This document shows, piece after piece, positions 1-7,306 of a stretch of DNA of 20,622 nt. Position numbers and translations under genes: made by a program. The notes under the pieces were generated by a model. That model did not search any database, had not been told where the DNA came from, and saw only the letters and a list, made by a program, of their open reading frames with translations. The stretch is from Ruminococcus sp. AM22-13 (GTDB lineage Bacteria; Bacillota; Clostridia; Lachnospirales; Lachnospiraceae), in NCBI RefSeq assembly GCF_003471165.1, contig NZ_QRIL01000021.1, forward strand, positions 1 through 20,622, read 5' to 3'. Position 1 is the first letter of the stretch. The number at the start of each line of letters is the position of its first letter.

Positions 1-20
1 CCAGTTGCATAAAATGAGGT

Positions 21-47
21 GCACTGTCTGTCTGACAGTGCTTTTTT
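21..47 (+). terminator. Intrinsic terminator of the upstream gene
   Basis: A perfect 8-bp stem (GCACTGTC at 21-28, GACAGTGC at 34-41) with a 5-nt loop is followed by six T residues (42-47). This is the classical rho-independent terminator form. It ends a transcript entering from the left, whose gene lies outside the window, and separates it from the binding-protein/kinase operon that starts 66 nt later. No convincing sigma-A promoter is visible between this terminator and the first gene, so the operon promoter may overlap the terminator or be of a weak type. Confidence 0.9.
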
Positions 48-112
48 ACGGTGCTATCTCATAGACGTAACAATAAATGATTTTATCAGGAAAGAATGAG
101 GAAAATGAGCGT

Positions 113-1954
113 ATGAAAAAGGCTAAATATTGTCTGATGGCATTGGTGTCAGGTGTACTTGTAGCATCTGCTGTCTTGTCTGGATGTGGACAGTCAAAGA
201 AAGAAGTATCTAAAAATGATGATCATCTTACAGTTTATCTGTGGGAAAATCGTTTGATGAAAAATATTGCACCCTATATCCATGAACAGTTTCCTGATCA
301 GGATATTGAATTTATTATTGGTAACAATGATACCGATTTATACAGTTATTTTAAAGAACATGATGAATTACCGGATATCATAACAGTACGTCGATTCTCC
401 GGAACAGATGCACAGGACTTACAACCTTATCTTATGGATTTTGCTTCTTATGATGTTGTTTCCAAGTACTATTCTTATGCGGTGCAATATTATAAGAATG
501 AAGAGGATGAAATCCAGTGGCTGCCAATCTGTGGTATTCCGCAGACGATCATTGCCAATAAAACACTGTTTGATCAGTATGGCGTAAAGATTCCAGAAAA
601 TTATGAGGAATATGTACAGGCTTGTCAGCAGTTTTATGATAATGGCATAAAACCGTATTCCATGGATCTTGGTGAAGACTGGTCTAATAATGAAATCATC
701 CAGGCTGCAGCAATCGGTGAGTTTACAAGCCTGGATGGTATTGAATGGCGAAACGGTGCAGAGACTGCAGCGGATGAAACAAAGTTTGATGATACATTAT
801 GGAAACGTATTTTTTCAGAAACCAGTCAGTTTCTTAAGGATTCGCACTTTGGTAAAGAAGATATCAATATTGACGTCGATACAGGAATCCAGATGTTTGT
901 CGAGGGAAAATCAGCAATGTTTCATGGACATCCGACGGTTATGCAGCAGCTGCAGAAACAGATGGATGCGGATCTGATCCGTATTCCTTACTTTTCACAG
1001 ACATCGGATGAATCCTATGTGTACATGACTCCGTCCTTAAACATTGCATTTAACAAAAATCTGGAAAAAGACCGGGAGAAACTGGATACTGCACTGGATG
1101 TGCTGGATTGTATGATTTCAGAAGAGGGGCAAAAGCTGATTGCAGATGGAATCGGTGTTATTTCATTGAATACAGATGTTCCAACCATGATGCAGGATGT
1201 GCCTGGACTGGAAGAGGAAATTAATAATAATGCTGTTTATATCCGATATTCCGCTCAAAAATCATTTGATGCAAGTCTTGAGGCTGTTCACGGATTACTG
1301 TCAGGGGAAATGGATGAAACACAGGCTTATGATACTTTTCGCAGTGTAATGAATCGTAAAGATCCAGAAGAAAAAGCAACGGTGAATTTTGAAAATGAAT
1401 ATTCCATTTCACTGAACGATAGAAATGGCCGTGATGCAGCATCTTCCATTTTAACTACGATCAGAGAAGAAAATGAGGCACAGCTGGCTCTGGCACCATA
1501 TTATTATTTCACTTCTTCTATGTACAAAGGAGAATGCACCAGCAGCCGGGTTGGCATGATGATTGCGAAGAGTTCAGATACAGCATTATATTTTGCGAAA
1601 ATTAATGGTAAACAGATTTATGAACTCGTGGAAAATTATCTCGCCGATGCTGATGAGAATTTTTATGTAACCAATAAATACGAATTACCAATTGCATCCG
1701 GTATGAAAATTATCGTCAATCAAGCGGAAAGTGGATTTTCGTTAAAGGACTTAACAGTTAATGGTAAGAAAATAGACAAAGAAAAGGAATACTCTATTCT
1801 TCTTACAGATACCACAATGTCTGTTTTGAAAAAAATAAATCCGAAATGTGAGATTGAGCAGCTTAAAGATGCAACATTATCAAGTGCATGGATCGAAGCA
1901 ATGTCAAAAGGACAGCAGCCGTCGGCACCGGAAGACTATATAGAGGTTGAATAG
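113..1954 (+). CDS. Lipoprotein: sugar-type extracellular solute-binding protein fused to a 5'-nucleotidase C-terminal-like domain (SBP1)
   Basis: This is a predicted surface lipoprotein of 613 aa. The start at 113 was chosen over the ATG at 77 because it is preceded by GAGG (98-101) and gives a clean signal peptide MKK..., ending in the lipobox LSGC with Cys25 as the lipidated residue. Residues about 35-430 resemble family-1/8 ABC solute-binding proteins (VYLWEN near the N-terminus, NKTLFDQYGVKIPENYEEY, and FVEGKSAMF typical of sugar binders). Residues about 435-600 (INGKQIYELVENYL, ASGMKIIV, VNGKKIDKEKEYSI) follow the 5'-nucleotidase C-terminal domain pattern, but no metallophosphatase domain is present. 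Its full-length paralogue is SBP3 (7306-9156). It lies 5 nt before hk1 and no permease follows, so a ligand-sensing role with that kinase is inferred. The N-terminal coding DNA is very AT-rich (14 G/C of 60 at 301-360). Confidence 0.85.
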   Translation: MKKAKYCLMALVSGVLVASAVLSGCGQSKKEVSKNDDHLTVYLWENRLMKNIAPYIHEQFPDQDIEFIIGNNDTDLYSYFKEHDELPDIITVRRFSGTDAQDLQPYLMDFASYDVVSKYYSYAVQYYKNEEDEIQWLPICGIPQTIIANKTLFDQYGVKIPENYEEYVQACQQFYDNGIKPYSMDLGEDWSNNEIIQAAAIGEFTSLDGIEWRNGAETAADETKFDDTLWKRIFSETSQFLKDSHFGKEDINIDVDTGIQMFVEGKSAMFHGHPTVMQQLQKQMDADLIRIPYFSQTSDESYVYMTPSLNIAFNKNLEKDREKLDTALDVLDCMISEEGQKLIADGIGVISLNTDVPTMMQDVPGLEEEINNNAVYIRYSAQKSFDASLEAVHGLLSGEMDETQAYDTFRSVMNRKDPEEKATVNFENEYSISLNDRNGRDAASSILTTIREENEAQLALAPYYYFTSSMYKGECTSSRVGMMIAKSSDTALYFAKINGKQIYELVENYLADADENFYVTNKYELPIASGMKIIVNQAESGFSLKDLTVNGKKIDKEKEYSILLTDTTMSVLKKINPKCEIEQLKDATLSSAWIEAMSKGQQPSAPEDYIEVE

Positions 1955-1959
1955 TAAAA

Positions 1960-4278
1960 GTGGAGATAGAACAAACGGTAAATAAAAGAAAAAAAATAAC
2001 AAAAATAATAATGCTGTTGCTTATACTACTTGTTATTTTTTTAAGCTTAGCAGGAACAATGTATCTGATAAGCAAGTCTAGCAAGTATATCAGCGAAAAT
2101 GGAAAAAGCAGTATGAGAGCTGTTGTTGAACAGATACAGCAGACTTATGATTTTCAAGTGAGTGGATACTACAGCCAGCTGCAGTTGGTTGAGGAATTTT
2201 TACTTCATGAGAGGGAGCTGTCTCTTGAAACGGATACGAACAAAAAATTCTTTGAAGCATGGGAAAAAGAATCAGAAAGTACACTTGTATTCCTTCAGGA
2301 AAATGGTCAGGCAATATCGGCAGGTGGAACAAAAATGCGGATTGATATGCCAAGTAAACTTCTGCTGGACTTAAAGAATGGATACAATATTGGAAAACTG
2401 GTGTGTCTTGATTATGATTATAAGAAAAAAGACGGTTATCTGGTTGCGATTCCATGTCAGGAATATACCATCAATGAGGAAACTTATACGGCAATTGGAA
2501 CTGTGTATGATCATTCGAAACTGGATTCCATGTTAAAACTGAAAGGTTATGACGGGAAAGCATATTTGTTCATGCTGGATCATGACGGAAATATTACGTA
2601 TACGAACCTGAGTGGTGATAAATACCAGCGTAATTATTCCTTGTTAAAACATTTAAAAGGGGAACAGGCTATTACAGAAGAAGAGGCTGATTTGTTTAAA
2701 AAGAAGTTTGATAACGGAGAATCCGGAGTTGCACTTTTGGGAAAACAGAACCCCTATTATCTGGGGTATTGCCCGATAGAAAGCAACAATACCATTTTGG
2801 TATGTATTGTGGCAAAGGGAGTTATTGACAATGTGCTGAGGGATTACCAGAAAACGGTGTTGTGTACAATAATACTCATGGCAGGTTTTATACTTTTACT
2901 TTTTGCCGGATTATTCTACAGTATTTCCAGACTTAGTCTTGCAGATCAAAAAGCAGAATATGAAAAAAGAAATAATGAACTTCATTTACAAACAATGAAG
3001 GAAATGGAAGTAGTCAATCAAAAACTGAAAAAGGCAAAGAACGTTGCAACAGAGGCTTTACAGACAGCGGAAAATGCAAATAAGGCGAAAACGGATTTCC
3101 TGTCTAATATGTCACATGATATTCGTACACCTATGAATGCAATCATTGGTATCACATCTTTGATCAGACATGATGCAGGTAATAAAGCAAAAGTTATAGA
3201 GTATGCAGATAAAATAGATATTTCATCACAGCATCTGTTAGGAATTATTAATGATGTTTTGGATATGAGTAAGATTGAAGCAGGAAAAACAGTCTTCAAG
3301 TATTCTGACTTTTCTATTCTGGATTTTATACAGGAACTTGACACTATATTTCATTCTCAAATATATGAAAAGAAGCAGACACTTACAATTATAAAAGAAA
3401 ACATCCGTCATGAATGGGTGAATGGAGATCAGGTTCATTTGATGCAGATTTTCAGCAACCTGCTTTCCAATGCAGTGAAGTACACCCAGGAAGGTGGGGA
3501 AATTCAGTTCCTTGTAGAAGAATATGAAACAAAATCCAGGGCGTATGCAAAGTACCGCTTTTTAGTCATTGACAATGGTATGGGAATGTCGGCAGATTTT
3601 ATGGATACAATTTTTGATGCGTTTACCCGTGCGGAAAGTTCCCTTACAAACAAAATACAGGGAACCGGACTTGGAATGGCTATTACCAGGAACCTGGTTG
3701 AAGCAATGGGAGGCACCATTGACGTGGAGAGTGAACTGGGGCAGGGAAGCTGCTTTGAGGTTCTCATAGATTTGAAAATTGCAGAGGATAGAACAGTTGC
3801 TCTGGCGGCACAAGAAGAAACAGATGAGCAGGATGGTAATATCCTGCAGGGAATGAAATTCCTGTGTGCAGAAGATAATGAGTTGAACGCTGAGATCCTG
3901 ACGGAACTGTTAAAGATTGAAGGTGCGGAATGTACCATCTGTGAAAATGGCGAAGAGATTTTGAAAGCATTTGAACAGTCTGCTCCAGGTGATTATGACA
4001 TGATTCTGATGGATGTGCAGATGCCTGTTATGAATGGCTATGAGGCAACGAAGGCAATCCGCAGAAGTTCCCATAAACTGGCAAAGACGATTCCGATTAT
4101 TGCCATGACTGCCAATGCATTCTCAGAAGACATTCAGCATTCCCTTGCGGCTGGCATGAATGCACATGTTTCAAAACCGGTTGAGATGAAGGTGCTGGAA
4201 AAGACGATCAGAAGCATAAAATCTGGTGGGGGGGGGTACCGAACCGCAGGTCACTGTACAGTGACGAATGGAAAGTAA
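1960..4278 (+). CDS. Membrane hybrid histidine kinase with extracytoplasmic sensor and C-terminal receiver (HK1)
   Basis: This is a sensor kinase of 772 aa, probably partnered with SBP1. The start is GTG at 1960, 5 nt after the sbp1 stop, with AGAGG at 1942-1946. TM1 lies at about 14-37, an extracytoplasmic Cache-like domain at about 38-298 and TM2 at about 300-322. A coiled linker (KTDFLSN approach) leads to HisKA with SHDIRTP (phospho-accepting His386). The HATPase has the N-box NLLSNAVKYT, DNGMGM and GTGLGMAI. The receiver has acidic pair ED, phospho-Asp685 in LMDVQMP, Thr in AMTANAF and Lys in SKPVE. All catalytic residues are present. No HPt or DNA-binding domain follows, so the output partner is elsewhere. 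The C-terminal tail runs through a G9 tract (4228-4236) and a 16-bp palindrome. Base composition rises from about 30% G+C near codon 450 to about 50% near codon 575. Confidence 0.93.
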   Translation: MEIEQTVNKRKKITKIIMLLLILLVIFLSLAGTMYLISKSSKYISENGKSSMRAVVEQIQQTYDFQVSGYYSQLQLVEEFLLHERELSLETDTNKKFFEAWEKESESTLVFLQENGQAISAGGTKMRIDMPSKLLLDLKNGYNIGKLVCLDYDYKKKDGYLVAIPCQEYTINEETYTAIGTVYDHSKLDSMLKLKGYDGKAYLFMLDHDGNITYTNLSGDKYQRNYSLLKHLKGEQAITEEEADLFKKKFDNGESGVALLGKQNPYYLGYCPIESNNTILVCIVAKGVIDNVLRDYQKTVLCTIILMAGFILLLFAGLFYSISRLSLADQKAEYEKRNNELHLQTMKEMEVVNQKLKKAKNVATEALQTAENANKAKTDFLSNMSHDIRTPMNAIIGITSLIRHDAGNKAKVIEYADKIDISSQHLLGIINDVLDMSKIEAGKTVFKYSDFSILDFIQELDTIFHSQIYEKKQTLTIIKENIRHEWVNGDQVHLMQIFSNLLSNAVKYTQEGGEIQFLVEEYETKSRAYAKYRFLVIDNGMGMSADFMDTIFDAFTRAESSLTNKIQGTGLGMAITRNLVEAMGGTIDVESELGQGSCFEVLIDLKIAEDRTVALAAQEETDEQDGNILQGMKFLCAEDNELNAEILTELLKIEGAECTICENGEEILKAFEQSAPGDYDMILMDVQMPVMNGYEATKAIRRSSHKLAKTIPIIAMTANAFSEDIQHSLAAGMNAHVSKPVEMKVLEKTIRSIKSGGGGYRTAGHCTVTNGK
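4228..4236 (+). repeat. Homopolymeric G9 tract inside the 3' end of hk1
   Basis: Nine consecutive G residues encode part of a four-glycine stretch in the tail SGGGGYRTAG. The tract is 14 codons from the stop. Loss of one G would end the protein after GGTEPQVTVQ. Gain of one G would read past the normal stop into the intergenic gap. Such runs are prone to slippage, but here only the tail after the receiver would change. Confidence 0.9.
4250..4265. repeat. Perfect 16-bp palindrome at the end of hk1
   Basis: GTCACTGTACAGTGAC is self-complementary over 16 bp. It lies inside the last codons of hk1 and about 60 bp before the start of sbp2. It could be a protein-binding dyad or simply chance; a terminator is ruled out by the absence of a T-run. 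Function unknown. Confidence 0.6.
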
Positions 4279-4323
4279 CCGGACATAGAAGAATCAAAAA
4301 GGATAGTTAGGGATGGACAGAAA

Positions 4324-5139
4324 ATGAAAGGAAAAAGAGTGATTGCAGGCATTCTGCTTGCGGGAATTTTAGCAGTCACCCTGGCAGGGTGTAAAAACAC
4401 AGATAACACGAAAGAAGAAACCGAAAAGCCTGTTATTACCCTCGGCAGTGACAACTATCCACCATACAATTATCTGAATGAGGATGGTGTACCGACGGGA
4501 ATCGATGTAGAACTGGCTACAGAAGCTTTCAAAAGAATGGGATATCAGGTGGACGTTGTCCAGATCAACTGGGAGAAGAAAAAAGAACTGGTGGAGAGCG
4601 GAGAGATTGACTGTATCATGGGCTGCTTTTCCATGGAAGGACGCCTTGATGATTACCGCTGGGCGGGACCTTACATAGCAAGCCGCCAGGTAGTTGCTGT
4701 AAATGAGAGCAGTGATATCTATAAACTAAGTGACCTGGAGGGAAAGAACCTTGCCGTCCAGTCCACAACCAAACCGGAAGGCATCTTTCTGAACCGGACG
4801 GATGAGAGAATCCCAAAGCTGGGCAATCTGATTAGCCTGGGACACAGGGAGCTGATCTATACCTTTCTGGGAAAAGGATATGTGGATGCAGTTGCTGCAC
4901 ATGAGGAATCCATTGTCCAGTACATGAAAGATTATGACGCAAGCTTCCGTATCCTGGAAGAGCCACTGATGGTCGTCGGGATAGGTGTTGCTTTTGCAAA
5001 AGAGGATGACAGGGGAATCTGTGAGCAGATGGATCAGACGCTGGAAGAAATGGGTCAGGATGGCACCTCCCTGAAAATCATTAAAAAATATCTGGATGAT
5101 CCCCAGAAGTATCTGGAGGTGGATGATCTTGGATATTAA
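4324..5139 (+). CDS. Lipoprotein: amino-acid-type (family 3) solute-binding protein (SBP2)
   Basis: This is a predicted lipoprotein of 271 aa. The signal peptide begins MKGKR and ends in the lipobox LAGC, with Cys23 lipidated. The mature protein shows the family-3 binding-protein pattern: ITLGSDNYPPYNYLNEDG, then GIDVELATEAFKRMGY, a WEKKKELVESGEIDCIMG segment and DLEGKNLAVQS. Length is normal for a complete family-3 domain. The start at ATG 4324 follows AGGG (4309-4312). The stop overlaps the start of hk2, and no ABC permease or ATPase gene is adjacent. By context it probably acts as the periplasm-equivalent ligand receptor for HK2, as opposed to transport. The true ligand (amino acid, small organic acid or other) cannot be told from sequence. 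Confidence 0.88.
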   Translation: MKGKRVIAGILLAGILAVTLAGCKNTDNTKEETEKPVITLGSDNYPPYNYLNEDGVPTGIDVELATEAFKRMGYQVDVVQINWEKKKELVESGEIDCIMGCFSMEGRLDDYRWAGPYIASRQVVAVNESSDIYKLSDLEGKNLAVQSTTKPEGIFLNRTDERIPKLGNLISLGHRELIYTFLGKGYVDAVAAHEESIVQYMKDYDASFRILEEPLMVVGIGVAFAKEDDRGICEQMDQTLEEMGQDGTSLKIIKKYLDDPQKYLEVDDLGY

Positions 5140-7306
5140 GAGAAAGAAAAAAGAAAAACGAATCCAGCTGTTCGGTGGTCTGATTGGAATCTGTGTGGCA
5201 TTAGTTTCTCTGTTTTATTTCTTTCATACGGAGAAAGCGGAAGCAGAGAAAAGAATGGTAGAGATTGTAAATTATGTCAAAGTGCAGTGTTCCACCTACA
5301 CCCATTATAATGAATCTTCGGAATCCAAAAGTCTCCTCCGTGCGATTGAAAGTGCCAGACAGATGAGTACGAATATTGATATGGAAATAGAAAATGGCGG
5401 TCATCTGAGCCAAGAGTTCCTGAAAGAAAATCTTCAGACTCTCTGGGTGGATGGTATCCTGGTGCTGGATGCAGTTGGAAAGACGGACTGCGAATACAGC
5501 ATGGATGAGTCTCTGACCGGTGAGATTACGGCATATCTGCAAAAAGACATTATCATGGATTTTGCCGGATATGAAGAAAGATCTTATTCGGAACGGTTTA
5601 CCAGGGAAGACGGATCCTATATTGATATTGCAGCCTGTGCCAGAAAAGATGCACCGGGTATTGTGGCAATCTACTATTACACACCTCCTGAATTTGCCAG
5701 AAACTATACACTGACGATACAAGGGCTTTTAAATGGTTATAGTATCCAGAAAGATGGAACGGTTATTGTTGCAGACGATGGGATTGTTGTTGCCAGCAAT
5801 GATGAGAGTCTGCTGGGGCAGAATACAGCCGACAACGAAGTTGTTCAGGCAATGAAAAAGCATACAGACAGTCAGCATATCTATCATTTGAGGAAGGAAG
5901 GAACCGGATGTTATGGAATCATGCTTAAGCAGCGTGATTATTATATCTACGCATATCTTCCGGATACAGAAGTATTCCGTAACCTGCCGCTAAGTGTAAC
6001 AGCTGTCGTTTTTCTTTATTTACTCATATTCGGTATATTCTGCTTCTGGGGATATAGAGCGGATCTGGCACACCGGAAACAGGAACAGGAAAAAGATGAA
6101 AAATATAAAGCAGAACTTCTGAGAGCAGCAAAAAAAGCAGAAGCAGCCAATGAGGCAAAAACCGAGTTTCTACAGCGAATGAGCCATGATATCCGGACAC
6201 CGATCAATGGAATCTGCGGCATGATCGATGTGGCAGACCATTATGCAGAGGATATGAAGAAACAGACGGAATGCAGGGCAAAGATCAAAGAGGCATCCCA
6301 TCTGTTGCTGGAACTGATAAACGAGGTTCTGGACATGAGCAAACTGGAGTCAGATGAAGTGATTCTGGAAGAAATCCCATTTAATCTGAACAGTATTTCT
6401 GAGGAAATACTGGGTGTGATCGAACAGATGGCCACAGAGCAGAATATCCGGATCCTGTGGGAAGAAAAAGAAGTTACACACTGGAATCTTATTGGAAGTC
6501 CGGTGCATGTGAAACGGACCCTGATGAATATTCTGTCCAATGCGGTGAAATATAACAAAGAAAACGGATATGTCTATATCAGCTGTCGGGAAATCCCATC
6601 GGAACAGACAGCAATGACCACATTGGAATTTGTCTGCAGAGATACCGGGATTGGAATGACAGAGGCATTCCAGAAACGCATTTTTGAACCATTTGCACAG
6701 GAACATGCAGGAAGCCGCACAAAATTCGCCGGAACAGGACTTGGAATGCCAATTACAAAAAAACTGGTGGAGAAAATGGGCGGAACCATTTCCTTTGAAA
6801 GTAAAGAAGGCACAGGGACTACATTTGTGATCCGGATTCCATTCCGGATTGACACAGATAGGAAGGACAGGACTGAAACGGAAGAAAAAACGGAAACATC
6901 TATCCAGGGGCTCCATGTTCTTCTGACAGAGGATAATGAGCTGAATATGGAGATTGCAGAATTTGTACTTCGGAATGAAGGCACTGTGGTGACCAAAGCA
7001 TGGAATGGACAGGAGGCTGTTGACATATTCAGAAAAAGCAGTCCTGGTGAATTTGATGTCATTCTTATGGATATTATGATGCCTGTCATGAATGGATATG
7101 AAGCAGCAAAGATGATCCGCTCTCTGGACAGAGAGGATGCAAAAGTGATACCGATCATTGCAATGACAGCAAATGCGTTCATTGAGGACAGAATGAGAGC
7201 AAAGGAAGCGGGAATGGATGAACATATTGCCAAGCCTGTTGATAGGAAATTATTAGTAAAAGTAATCAATGAGTTAGTAAAACACAATCAGAGGGAGCAG
7301 TTATAA
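5129..7306 (+). CDS. Membrane hybrid histidine kinase with extracytoplasmic sensor and C-terminal receiver (HK2)
   Basis: This is a sensor kinase of 725 aa. The frame is open from 5096, but the best start is TTG at 5129: GGAGG at 5115-5119 lies 9 nt upstream, whereas the ATG at 5123 is only 3 nt from it. The gene therefore overlaps sbp2 by 11 nt, implying translational coupling. TM1 is at about 13-33, a two-lobed Cache-like extracytoplasmic region (DDGIVVASNDESLLGQ) at about 34-285 and TM2 at about 289-311. HisKA carries SHDIRTP with His353. The HATPase has NILSNAVKYN, DTGIGM and GTGLGMPI. The receiver has EDNE, phospho-Asp648 in LMDIMMP, AMTANAF and AKPVD. All key residues are intact. The kinase and receiver sequence closely match HK4 (EDNELNMEIAEF, KAWNG). 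SBP2 is its probable partner. Confidence 0.92.
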   Translation: MDIKRKKKEKRIQLFGGLIGICVALVSLFYFFHTEKAEAEKRMVEIVNYVKVQCSTYTHYNESSESKSLLRAIESARQMSTNIDMEIENGGHLSQEFLKENLQTLWVDGILVLDAVGKTDCEYSMDESLTGEITAYLQKDIIMDFAGYEERSYSERFTREDGSYIDIAACARKDAPGIVAIYYYTPPEFARNYTLTIQGLLNGYSIQKDGTVIVADDGIVVASNDESLLGQNTADNEVVQAMKKHTDSQHIYHLRKEGTGCYGIMLKQRDYYIYAYLPDTEVFRNLPLSVTAVVFLYLLIFGIFCFWGYRADLAHRKQEQEKDEKYKAELLRAAKKAEAANEAKTEFLQRMSHDIRTPINGICGMIDVADHYAEDMKKQTECRAKIKEASHLLLELINEVLDMSKLESDEVILEEIPFNLNSISEEILGVIEQMATEQNIRILWEEKEVTHWNLIGSPVHVKRTLMNILSNAVKYNKENGYVYISCREIPSEQTAMTTLEFVCRDTGIGMTEAFQKRIFEPFAQEHAGSRTKFAGTGLGMPITKKLVEKMGGTISFESKEGTGTTFVIRIPFRIDTDRKDRTETEEKTETSIQGLHVLLTEDNELNMEIAEFVLRNEGTVVTKAWNGQEAVDIFRKSSPGEFDVILMDIMMPVMNGYEAAKMIRSLDREDAKVIPIIAMTANAFIEDRMRAKEAGMDEHIAKPVDRKLLVKVINELVKHNQREQL

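Noticed and set aside
6350..7225. Long open frame (291 codons) on the - strand within hk2
   Set aside because: It runs opposite the HATPase and receiver of an intact kinase, has no ribosome site and its translation is Cys/His/Phe-rich with no domain; it is a shadow of hk2.
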